The translations under genes and the position numbers were made by a program. From Agrobacterium tumefaciens (lineage in GTDB: Bacteria > Pseudomonadota > Alphaproteobacteria > Rhizobiales > Rhizobiaceae): DNA of 64,000 bases. This document shows positions 36,152-43,985 of the stretch, piece after piece (position 1 is the first letter of the stretch; every line of letters begins with the position of its first letter). The DNA lies in the NCBI RefSeq assembly GCF_009649785.1, contig NZ_WJOK01000003.1:1-64000 (forward strand), written 5' to 3'. Below the pieces are notes generated by a model, which was not told the origin of the DNA, did not search any database, and saw only the letters and a program-made list of their open reading frames with translations.

Positions 36152-36841
36152 ATGTCCAAGCTTGAAGTTCTTACCCCCGCCAACAGCCAGCTCATTTTCA
36201 TCGATCAGCAGCCGCAGATGGCATTCGGCGTTCAGTCTATCGACCGCCAGACCCTGAAGAACAACGTTGTTGGCTTGGCCAAGGCTGCCAAGATTTTCAA
36301 CGTGCCAACCACGATTACCACGGTTGAAACCGAGAGCTTCTCCGGCAACACCTTCCCCGAACTTTTGGCCGTCTATCCGCAGAATGACATCCTTGAACGC
36401 ACCTCGATGAACTCCTGGGATGATCAGAACGTACGCGATGCGCTGGCAAAGAATGCTGCCAACGGCCGCAAGAAGATTGTCGTCTCCGGTCTGTGGACCG
36501 AAGTCTGCAACACGACCTTTGCACTCTCTGCTTTGCATGACGTTCCGGAGTACGAAATCTACATGGTCGCCGACGCTTCCGGCGGCACCTCTTCCGATGC
36601 GCACAAATATGCAATGGACCGCATGGTGCAGGCTGGCGTCATACCCGTCACCTGGCAGCAGGTCTTGCTCGAATGGCAGCGCGACTGGGCTCGCAAGGAA
36701 ACCTACGATGCGGTCACCACACTTGTGAAGGAGCATTCCGGCGCTTACGGCATGGGCATCGATTACGCAGTCACCCACGTCCACGGCGGTGCCGAACGCG
36801 TCAGCCATGGGAAGCGCATCGGCCCGAACCCCGCGAAGTAA
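36152..36841 (+). CDS. Isochorismatase-like cysteine hydrolase (YcaC type)
   Basis: 229 residues. Catalytic triad of the family visible: Asp in LIFIDQQPQ (residue 18), Lys in NGRKKIVVSG and Cys in LWTEVCNTTFALSAL (about residue 118). YcaC-like members hydrolyse amides or are of unknown substrate; not a siderophore isochorismatase because no aryl-carrier domain or ent genes are present. First gene of a five-gene plus-strand run. GAGGAATT precedes the start. Confidence 0.88.
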   Translation: MSKLEVLTPANSQLIFIDQQPQMAFGVQSIDRQTLKNNVVGLAKAAKIFNVPTTITTVETESFSGNTFPELLAVYPQNDILERTSMNSWDDQNVRDALAKNAANGRKKIVVSGLWTEVCNTTFALSALHDVPEYEIYMVADASGGTSSDAHKYAMDRMVQAGVIPVTWQQVLLEWQRDWARKETYDAVTTLVKEHSGAYGMGIDYAVTHVHGGAERVSHGKRIGPNPAK

Positions 36842-36903
36842 GCCAGATCAACCGCTCCGGTGACGCATCGGAGCGGTTGTCCGTTTTAACGAGGATGACT
36901 CTC

Positions 36904-37191
36904 ATGAAAATCTATCTTCTGTCTCTTGGCGCGGGTCTGCTGGTCGGCATCGTCTACAGCCTGCTCAACGTGCGTTCGCCTGCTCCGCCGGTTATCGCGC
37001 TTGTCGGCCTGCTCGGCATTCTCGTCGGTGAGCAGATCATCCCGCTCGCCAAATCGCTCTGGAGCAAGGAGCCGGCAGCGGTTTCCTGGCTCCAGCAGGT
37101 GAAGCCCCACATGTTCGGTCACATGCCGAAGGGCGGAAATTCTCCGGAGATTGCCCATCGTTCGCAAACCAATTTGGAGGAGCGGAGCTGA
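36904..37191 (+). CDS. XapX domain membrane protein
   Basis: 95 residues from ATG 36904 with GAGGATG upstream. Two membrane helices (KIYLLSLGAGLLVGIVYSLL and APPVIALVGLLGILVGEQ), with the RSPAPPxxALxGLLG(I/M)xxGE core of XapX proteins. Function unknown in the family. C-terminal 45 residues are soluble. The stop overlaps the amidohydrolase start by one base (TGATG), so translation is coupled. Confidence 0.85.
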   Translation: MKIYLLSLGAGLLVGIVYSLLNVRSPAPPVIALVGLLGILVGEQIIPLAKSLWSKEPAAVSWLQQVKPHMFGHMPKGGNSPEIAHRSQTNLEERS

Positions 37192-39173
37192 TGACGACGC
37201 GCCGAACCTTCCTTGGAGCGGCCTCGAGCCTGGCGTTTTCGAACCTCTTCTCAAAGGCCAATGCCGCCGATCCCAACCAGACCGGAATAGATACCATGCA
37301 CCCAGACCTGATCCTCCATAACGGTCGTTTCACGACCCTTGACCGCACCAATCCAAACGCGACCGCGGTCGCCATCAAGGATGGACTGTTTCTTGAAGTC
37401 GGTTCGGACAGCGAGGTCATGTCCCTTGCTGGTTCCAACACCAGGATCGTCGATCTCAAGGGCAAGCGCGTTCTGCCCGGCCTCATCGATAACCACACCC
37501 ACGTTGTGCGTGGCGGGCTAAACTACAATATGGAATTGCGCTGGGACGGCGTGCGCTCGCTGGCAGATGCAATGGACATGCTCAAGCGCCAGGTGGCGAT
37601 AACGCCAGCCCCGCAATGGGTGCGTGTTGTCGGCGGGTTCACCGAACACCAGTTTGCGGAGAAGCGTCTGCCGACGATTGAGGAGATCAACGCAGTCGCG
37701 CCAGATACCCCAGTATTTCTGCTGCACCTCTATGACCGCGCGCTCTTGAACGGTGCTGCACTGCGCGCCGTCGGTTACACCCGCGATACGCCCAATCCAC
37801 CCGGTGGCGAAATCACCCGTGATGCCAACGGCAATCCGACTGGTCTGTTGCTGGCCAAGCCTAATGCCGGCATTCTCTATTCCACCCTTGCCAAGGGACC
37901 CAAACTGCCTCTCGACTATCAGGTCAACTCCACCCGCCATTTCATGCGTGAGCTCAATCGTCTTGGCGTAACGGGTGTGATTGATGCAGGCGGTGGCTTC
38001 CAGAACTACCCTGATGACTACGAGGTCATTCAAAAACTCTCTGACGAGAACCAGATGACGGTGCGTCTGGCCTATAATCTCTTTACCCAGAAGCCCAAGG
38101 AAGAAAAGCAAGACTTTCTCAACTGGACGTCTTCGGTCAAATACAAGCAGGGCAACGACTATTTCCGTCACAACGGTGCCGGAGAAATGCTGGTCTTCTC
38201 CGCGGCGGACTTCGAGGACTTTCGCCAGCCACGTCCGGAAATGGCGCCGGAAATGGAAGGCGAACTCGAAGAAGTGGTGCGCGTTCTGGCCGAGAACCGT
38301 TGGCCATGGCGCATGCACGCCACGTATGACGAGACAATCTCCCGTTCGCTTGATGTCTTCGAGAAGGTCAACAAGGACATTCCGCTTGAAGGTTTGAACT
38401 GGTTCTTCGACCATGCCGAAACCATCTCGGACCGGTCTATTGACCGCATTGCGGCTCTTGGTGGCGGCATCGCAACCCAGCATCGCATGGCCTATCAGGG
38501 CGAATATTTTGTCGAGCGATATGGCCAAGGCGTTGCCGAAGCGACCCCACCGATCCGAAAGATGCTCGACAAGGGCGTCAACGTTTCCGCCGGCACGGAT
38601 GCGACCCGCGTCGCCTCCTACAATCCCTGGGTCTCGCTGTCCTGGATGGTGACCGGCAAGACGGTAGGTGGCATGCAACTCTATCCGCGTGCCAACTGCC
38701 TTGATCGCGAGACGGCTCTGCGGATGTGGACTGAAAAAGTCACATGGTTTTCGAATGAAGAAGGCAAGAAAGGCCGTATCGAGAAAGGCCAGTTCGCCGA
38801 CCTTGTCGTTCCCGACAAGGACTTCTTCTCCTGCGCCGAAGACGAGATCTCGTTCCTGGTATCGGAGCTGACCATGGTTGGCGGCAAAATCGTCTATGGA
38901 GCGGGTGACTTCAAAACGCTCGACGAGAACGACGTGCCGCCTGCAATGCCCGACTGGTCTCCAGTCCGCAAGTTCGGCGGATATGCGGCATGGGGCGAGC
39001 CGGAAGGTGCTGGCGCGCGGTCTCTAAGGCGCACGGCTATCTCGACCTGTGGCTGCGCCAGCGATTGCGGCGTGCATGGTCACGACCATGCGGGAGCCTG
39101 GACCTCGAAACTTCCGATCGCCGACCTCAAGGGTTTCTTCGGCGCTCTTGGCTGCTCTTGCTGGGCAGTCTGA
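37191..39173 (+). CDS. Tat-exported amidohydrolase (YtcJ-like) with Cys-rich tail
   Basis: 660 residues. Twin-arginine leader TTRRTFLGAASSLAFSN. Amidohydrolase fold with composite beta-sandwich: ILHNGRFTTLD, metal His-x-His in LPGLIDNHTHVVRGG, later metal-site region WRMHATYDE, FDHAETI and SAGTDATRVASYNPW, and the closing GKKGRIEKGQFADLVVPDKDF. YtcJ/Nfd-type hydrolases act on amides or cyclic compounds. The C terminus carries an extra segment with cysteines (STCGCASDC, GHDHA, LGCSCWAV), possibly a metal site. Periplasmic after export. Confidence 0.88.
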   Translation: MTTRRTFLGAASSLAFSNLFSKANAADPNQTGIDTMHPDLILHNGRFTTLDRTNPNATAVAIKDGLFLEVGSDSEVMSLAGSNTRIVDLKGKRVLPGLIDNHTHVVRGGLNYNMELRWDGVRSLADAMDMLKRQVAITPAPQWVRVVGGFTEHQFAEKRLPTIEEINAVAPDTPVFLLHLYDRALLNGAALRAVGYTRDTPNPPGGEITRDANGNPTGLLLAKPNAGILYSTLAKGPKLPLDYQVNSTRHFMRELNRLGVTGVIDAGGGFQNYPDDYEVIQKLSDENQMTVRLAYNLFTQKPKEEKQDFLNWTSSVKYKQGNDYFRHNGAGEMLVFSAADFEDFRQPRPEMAPEMEGELEEVVRVLAENRWPWRMHATYDETISRSLDVFEKVNKDIPLEGLNWFFDHAETISDRSIDRIAALGGGIATQHRMAYQGEYFVERYGQGVAEATPPIRKMLDKGVNVSAGTDATRVASYNPWVSLSWMVTGKTVGGMQLYPRANCLDRETALRMWTEKVTWFSNEEGKKGRIEKGQFADLVVPDKDFFSCAEDEISFLVSELTMVGGKIVYGAGDFKTLDENDVPPAMPDWSPVRKFGGYAAWGEPEGAGARSLRRTAISTCGCASDCGVHGHDHAGAWTSKLPIADLKGFFGALGCSCWAV

Positions 39174-39223
39174 TCGTGCCCTCGCTTGGGCGACTTCTGT
39201 TCGCCCAAGCGATCCGACCCCAT

Positions 39224-39242
39224 AATTGCAATATTGGCAATT
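39224..39242. promoter_or_regulatory. Shared LysR-box candidate, copy 3 (inverted)
   Basis: AATTGC-7-GCAATT dyad. The minus strand reads AATATTGCAATT, the same 12 bases as at 33437 and 35954. It lies 105 bases before the DoxX gene. Confidence 0.55.
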
Positions 39243-39346
39243 AAATCGAAACTATTGCTGCAATTGTTGGCAGTGCGATCACCGGCCAATATCGCTCCAT
39301 CAAACGCGGCCGCTCGATCACGTCAGCGACCAAAAAGGAGCAGGAT

Positions 39347-39790
39347 ATGACCTACCAATCCCCTATATCGAATTCGGCCTCGAGCGGACTTGCACGCGTC
39401 GTCGGCTCTCCCATTACGAGAACTGTATCGCTGCTTGCTCTCTGCGCTGCCTACATCCAGGGTCCACTCACCAAGATTTTCGATTTCAATGGCGCGCTTG
39501 CTGAGATGAATCATTTCGGTCTGCACCCTGCCGCTCTCTTTGCCGTCGTCGTCATCGTGTTCGAGCTTACGGCCTCCGCGATGGTGGTCTCGGGCTTCCT
39601 GCGCTGGGCAGGCGCACTCGCACTTGCAGGCTTTACGCTTCTCGCGACGTTCATTGCTCTTCGCTTCTGGGAAATGGCGCCCGGCATGGACCGCATGATG
39701 GCAACGAACGCCTTCTTCGAACACATCGGTCTGGCCGGTGCATTCATCTTCGTTGCAGCGGCCGACCTTGCAAAGGGAGCGGGTAAATGA
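39347..39790 (+). CDS. DoxX-family membrane protein
   Basis: 147 residues, four membrane helices. PLTKIFDFNGALAEMNHFGLHPAALFAVVVIVFELTASAMVVSGFLRWAGA matches the DoxX/DoxD-like fold of small quinone-associated membrane proteins. Precise role unknown; DoxX homologues are often tied to redox stress. AAGGAGCAGG precedes the start. Overlaps the MFS gene by four bases (ATGA). Confidence 0.88.
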   Translation: MTYQSPISNSASSGLARVVGSPITRTVSLLALCAAYIQGPLTKIFDFNGALAEMNHFGLHPAALFAVVVIVFELTASAMVVSGFLRWAGALALAGFTLLATFIALRFWEMAPGMDRMMATNAFFEHIGLAGAFIFVAAADLAKGAGK

Positions 39791-41385
39791 GCGCCGCGAA
39801 AACATCCGGGGGCACTTTTGCTCCTCTCGCACAGCCCGTCTTCGCGGTCCTGTGGATTGCAACGGTTCTCGGCAATACCGGAAGCTTCATGCGCGATGTC
39901 GCAAGCTCATGGCTGATGACGGACCTCTCGGCATCGCCTGCTGCAGTCGCCATGGTTCAGGCGGCCGGAACATTGCCGATCTTCCTGCTTGCCATTCCGG
40001 CAGGCGTTCTCACCGACATTCTGGATCGCCGCAAGTTCCTGATTGCGGTCCAGCTCCTGCTGGCCTCCGTAAGTATCTCGCTGATGGTCCTCTCGCAGAC
40101 AGGCATGCTTTCCGTGAGCGCACTGATCGGCCTGACCTTCCTCGGCGGCGTTGGTGCCGCGTTGATGGGCCCGACCTGGCAGGCGATTGTTCCTGAACTG
40201 GTGAAACGCGAGGACGTGAAGAGCGCTGTCGCTCTCAACTCTCTCGGCATCAATATCGCTCGTTCCATCGGCCCAGCTGCTGGCGGTTTGCTTTTGGCAG
40301 CGTTCGGGGCGGGGATCACCTATGGCGCAGACGTTGCAAGCTACATCTTCGTTATCGCGGCTCTGGTGTGGTGGCCACGTGCCAAAAACGCCAACGACGC
40401 TCTACAAGAGAACTTCTTCGGTGCGTTCAGGGCTGGCCTACGTTACACTCGCTCAAGCCGCCCCCTGCATGTCGTCCTTCTTCGTGCCGCCATCTTCTTC
40501 GCATTCGCCAGTGCCGTCTGGGCACTTCTTCCGCTGGTTGCCCGTCAACTGCTGGGTGGTGATGCCAGCTTCTACGGTATTCTGCTTGGTGCGGTCGGCG
40601 CCGGTGCGATCGGTGGAGCATTGGTCATGCCGAGGCTACGCGAACGCCTGAGCTCGGATGGTCTGCTTCTTGGCGCAGCGGTGATCACCGCAGTTGTCAT
40701 GGGTGTCCTTTCGCTCGCCCCGCCGAAGATCGTCGCCATTATCGCTCTTCTGTTCCTCGGTGGTGCTTGGATCACCGCCCTTACGACCCTGAACGGCGCA
40801 GCCCAGGCTGTTCTGCCCAATTGGGTGCGTGGGCGTGGCCTCGCTGTCTATCTGACCGTATTCAACGGAGCCATGACGGCGGGCAGCCTCGGCTGGGGTG
40901 CTGTGGGCGAAGCCGTTGGAATTCAGACGACATTGCTTATCGGTGCAGCTGGCTTGCTCGTTGCAGGGTTCATCATGCACCGCGTAAAGCTCCCGGCTGG
41001 TGACGCCGACATGGTGCCGTCCAACCACTGGCCGGAACCGCTGGTCGCCGAGCCTGTTGCTCATGACCGTGGTCCTGTCCTGATCCTCATCGAGTACAAG
41101 GTCGAGAAACAGCATCGTTCAGCCTTCCTGCGTGCTCTCGACCACCTGTCTCAAGAACGCCGCCGCGATGGTGCCTATGGGTGGGGTGTGACGGAAGATT
41201 CCGCCGATCCGGAAAAGATCGTCGAGTGGTTCATGGTGGAATCCTGGGCTGAGCACCTCCGCCAGCACAAGCGGGTTTCCAACGCCGATGCAGACGTGCA
41301 GGGAAAGGTTCTGACCTACCATGTTGGTCCGGACAAACCCGTCGTTCGTCACTTCCTGACGATCAATCGGCCAGGGGCGGCGTAA
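39787..41385 (+). CDS. MFS_3-type transporter with soluble C-terminal domain
   Basis: 532 residues: about twelve helices (1-400) followed by a soluble ferredoxin-like domain (about 425-525, VLILIEYKVEKQHRSAFLRALDHLSQERRRDGAYGWGV) resembling antibiotic-biosynthesis monooxygenase folds. This is the usual MFS_3 (transmembrane secretion effector) architecture, as in EntS-like exporters. Last gene of the run 36152-41385; probably exports the compound handled by the hydrolases or a related toxin. Confidence 0.88.
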   Translation: MSAAKTSGGTFAPLAQPVFAVLWIATVLGNTGSFMRDVASSWLMTDLSASPAAVAMVQAAGTLPIFLLAIPAGVLTDILDRRKFLIAVQLLLASVSISLMVLSQTGMLSVSALIGLTFLGGVGAALMGPTWQAIVPELVKREDVKSAVALNSLGINIARSIGPAAGGLLLAAFGAGITYGADVASYIFVIAALVWWPRAKNANDALQENFFGAFRAGLRYTRSSRPLHVVLLRAAIFFAFASAVWALLPLVARQLLGGDASFYGILLGAVGAGAIGGALVMPRLRERLSSDGLLLGAAVITAVVMGVLSLAPPKIVAIIALLFLGGAWITALTTLNGAAQAVLPNWVRGRGLAVYLTVFNGAMTAGSLGWGAVGEAVGIQTTLLIGAAGLLVAGFIMHRVKLPAGDADMVPSNHWPEPLVAEPVAHDRGPVLILIEYKVEKQHRSAFLRALDHLSQERRRDGAYGWGVTEDSADPEKIVEWFMVESWAEHLRQHKRVSNADADVQGKVLTYHVGPDKPVVRHFLTINRPGAA

Positions 41386-41394
41386 ATATTCCAT

Positions 41395-41424
41395 AAAAAG
41401 GGCGGCTCTGGCCGCCCTTTTTTT
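41395..41424. terminator. Strong bidirectional terminator
   Basis: AAAAAGGGCGGC, TCTG loop, GCCGCCC and seven T residues (41418-41424), ten bases after the MFS_3 stop. Ends the five-gene unit. Confidence 0.92.
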
Positions 41425-41705
41425 ATGCCATTTGACGCAGGAAACTTGGAGCCGACTAAACTTTTCTCATTCATCCGTTGTCGTGATAAGGTACCAGATG
41501 GATGTCGGCCATCATGCAAGCGGCATCTCAAAACACGAGCGCTATCGCGCCAATCGATTTGGTTTTCTCGCCCATCCTCCCCGCCAGAAAAGCCTGACCA
41601 AACGGCGCATATACGGATCGATTAACCGGCTCCTGCTGCATTCGAAGCGAAAAAGCCGCAATCCAGCTTTACAACTGTCTGAAAGACGTGGAGGAGCGTG
41701 GCACC

Positions 41706-42176
41706 GTGAAACATCCTATCCCAGCGCTGTTTGTATGTATGGCGTCGCTCGTCGCCTCAACCGCCCCCGTTTTCGCAAATTGCTTTTCTCTGGTTGGGCG
41801 GCCTGAATGGCCGCTCATTGCAGGGGCAGTTTCCTCAGCACAGGTTTGTGAGCAGCTCCCAGCCGGGCCCAACCAAACTCGCAGTTTCCGCGTGCAATCC
41901 GCAGAACTTTGCCGTGGCGTGGATCAAAACTCCACTCTCAGAGCTACGGCCATAGTTACTTGCGAAAGCCCTCCCGACGCGCTTTTCGAGATGCCACCGA
42001 TGCAGTCGGAGATTGCGGTGATCGTTTCAGTCAACGAAAGAGCATGCAAAATCACCGATGCTCAAATTCAGATCGGCGGTGAGCTGGGAAGGCTGCTGCC
42101 CGGCACGGTGGATGCCAGCGAACTCGCGAGGCGCTGGACGGGGTCGCAATTGTCGCAACTCTGCCAGATGCGTTAG
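41706..42176 (+). CDS. Exported six-cysteine protein of unknown function
   Basis: 156 residues from GTG 41706, with GGAGGAG nine bases upstream; another GTG at 41688 overlaps that site. Sec signal peptide KHPIPALFVCMASLVASTAPVFA then mature NCFSLVG. Six cysteines in the mature part (NC, QVC, ELC, VTC, RAC, QLC), an even number consistent with three disulfides in the periplasm. No family recognised. Preceded by a strong terminator and followed by the aldehyde oxidase operon 218 bases later. Confidence 0.65.
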   Translation: MKHPIPALFVCMASLVASTAPVFANCFSLVGRPEWPLIAGAVSSAQVCEQLPAGPNQTRSFRVQSAELCRGVDQNSTLRATAIVTCESPPDALFEMPPMQSEIAVIVSVNERACKITDAQIQIGGELGRLLPGTVDASELARRWTGSQLSQLCQMR

Positions 42177-42280
42177 TTTTATGAGCGCGTGGTCTACTCC
42201 ATCTCTCGAAAGACGGCCTGGGTGACAGTGGGCGGCTGACGGTGGCTGCCCCATGGATCGCGTATGCCGATTTATGAGCC

Positions 42281-42300
42281 TCGCTAATAAGTGTTAGCGA
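42281..42300. promoter_or_regulatory. Dyad before the aldehyde oxidase operon
   Basis: Perfect TCGCTAA / TTAGCGA with a six-base centre, 95 bases before paoA. No T-run on either side, so an operator is more likely than a terminator. Confidence 0.45.
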
Positions 42301-42394
42301 AAAGGCGCATCTAATCATCTTCTTTTGCTTCCCTATGTTGAGATATGGCGTTTCTCCGAGTGCGCCAGGCCATCAACAACGAATGGAGCTGGAG

Positions 42395-43033
42395 ATGAGA
42401 GATCACTCACATTTGGAACTTTCGCGGCGGGACTTACTTGTTTCCTCGGCGGCGGCAATTGCTGTCACGGGAGTTGCGGCAAAAGGAGCCGCAGCACAGT
42501 CCTCGGGGGAAGAAATGAATTTCAAGACAAGTGTTTCCTTCAAAGTGAACGGCGAGATGCATGATCTCGAACTCGACAATCGCACGAGCTTGCTCGACGC
42601 CTTGCGCGAGCACCTTCATCTAACCGGCACAAAGAAAGGCTGCGATCACGGACAGTGCGGCGCTTGTACCGTGATGGTGGATGGACGCCGGATCAATTCG
42701 TGCCTGACGTTGGCTGTGATGCACGACGGTGACGAGGTCACCACCATCGAGGGCCTCGGACAGCCTGGAAACCTGCATCCCATGCAAGCCGCGTTCATCA
42801 AACACGACGGTTTTCAGTGTGGTTACTGTACTCCCGGACAAATCTGTTCCTCCGTGGCGGTCTTGGAGGAAATTAAGTCGAATATCCCAAGCCACGCCAC
42901 TGCAGACATTTCCGCAAAGGTGGAAGTCACCGCGGCAGAAGTTCGGGAACGAATGAGCGGAAACATCTGTCGATGCGGCGCCTACTCGAACATTCTCGAT
43001 GCAATTGCCGAAGTCGGGGGGATCGAAGCATGA
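42395..43033 (+). CDS. paoA: Periplasmic aldehyde oxidase, 2Fe-2S subunit
   Basis: 212 residues from ATG 42395; GGAG six bases before it. Twin-arginine leader [18 protein letters not shown]. Two [2Fe-2S] sites: plant-type [21 protein letters not shown] and helical-bundle [11 protein letters not shown]...[12 protein letters not shown]. Matches PaoA (YagT) of the PaoABC enzyme, which oxidises aromatic aldehydes to acids in the periplasm. Overlaps paoB by four bases (ATGA). Confidence 0.93.
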   Translation: MRDHSHLELSRRDLLVSSAAAIAVTGVAAKGAAAQSSGEEMNFKTSVSFKVNGEMHDLELDNRTSLLDALREHLHLTGTKKGCDHGQCGACTVMVDGRRINSCLTLAVMHDGDEVTTIEGLGQPGNLHPMQAAFIKHDGFQCGYCTPGQICSSVAVLEEIKSNIPSHATADISAKVEVTAAEVRERMSGNICRCGAYSNILDAIAEVGGIEA

Positions 43034-43980
43034 GAGCCTTCACATACGAGCGAGCCACAACGGCTCAGGCGGCAGCGAAAGCGGCAGCAGCCAATCCGGA
43101 AGCCAAATTCATCGCCGGCGGGACAAATATCCTGGACTTGATGAAGCTGGAGATCGAGCACCCGGCGCATCTCATCGACATCAACGGAGTTGGTCTCGAC
43201 AAGATCGAAACCACCTCTGATGGCGGTCTGCGCATAGGGGCTCTGGTCCGCAATACCGATCTGGCAAGCGACGAGACTGTCCGTCGCGACTATGGTTTGC
43301 TTACCCGCGCCCTGGTCGCCGGGGCGTCTGGTCAACTGCGAAACAAGGCCACCACCGCGGGCAATCTCCTACAGCGCACGCGCTGTCCGTATTTCTATGA
43401 CACCAACCAACCGTGCAACAAGCGGCAGCCGGGAAGCGGATGTTCGGCCCTTGGCGGTTTTTCGCGACAGCATGCAGTCGTTGGAAGCAGCGAATCCTGT
43501 ATCGCCACTCATCCCAGCGACATGGCTGTTGCGATGAGGGCGCTCGACGCAACCGTCGAAACGGTCAATGGCGACGGCCGTAGCCGCGCAATCCCGATCG
43601 CAGACTTTCACAGGCTTCCCGGCGATACCCCACACATCGAGACGGTCCTGGAGCCGGGCGAGTTCATAACTGCGGTCACGCTGCCGAAGCCAATTGGGGG
43701 CAAGCATATCTATCGCAAGGTGCGCGATCGGGCCTCCTACGCGTTTGCGCTCGTATCCGTCGCTGCGGTGATCCAGCCGGATGGCACCGGCCGCGTGGCT
43801 GTCGGTGGCGTCGCTCACAAACCCTGGCGAACAGGCTCAGGTGACCGGGAGCTGAAGAGCGGTGCAAAAGCCGCAAGCGCGGCACTTCTCGGCGACGCTC
43901 GCCCGACGGAGCAAAATCGCTTCAAGATAACCCTCGTGGAACGAACGATCGGTGCGGTGATCGCAGAGGCAAGGGGATAA
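43030..43980 (+). CDS. paoB: Aldehyde oxidase FAD-binding subunit with Fe-S insert
   Basis: 316 residues. FAD domain of the xanthine oxidase family: [21 protein letters not shown] and [26 protein letters not shown]. The cysteines [27 protein letters not shown] give the extra [4Fe-4S] cluster typical of PaoB/YagS. No signal peptide; exported as a hitch-hiker with PaoA. Five-base gap to paoC. Confidence 0.93.
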   Translation: MRAFTYERATTAQAAAKAAAANPEAKFIAGGTNILDLMKLEIEHPAHLIDINGVGLDKIETTSDGGLRIGALVRNTDLASDETVRRDYGLLTRALVAGASGQLRNKATTAGNLLQRTRCPYFYDTNQPCNKRQPGSGCSALGGFSRQHAVVGSSESCIATHPSDMAVAMRALDATVETVNGDGRSRAIPIADFHRLPGDTPHIETVLEPGEFITAVTLPKPIGGKHIYRKVRDRASYAFALVSVAAVIQPDGTGRVAVGGVAHKPWRTGSGDRELKSGAKAASAALLGDARPTEQNRFKITLVERTIGAVIAEARG

Positions 43981-43985
43981 CGACC

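Noticed and set aside
35648-36257. Overlapping plus-strand frames of 150-195 codons
   Set aside because: No motif, basic/Ser-rich composition, and one runs through the real cysteine hydrolase start in another frame.
36152-36841. Siderophore-type isochorismatase
   Set aside because: No carrier domain and no siderophore genes near; sequence fits YcaC-like hydrolases.
37518-38678. 386-codon minus-strand frame
   Set aside because: Antisense shadow of the amidohydrolase with no family features.
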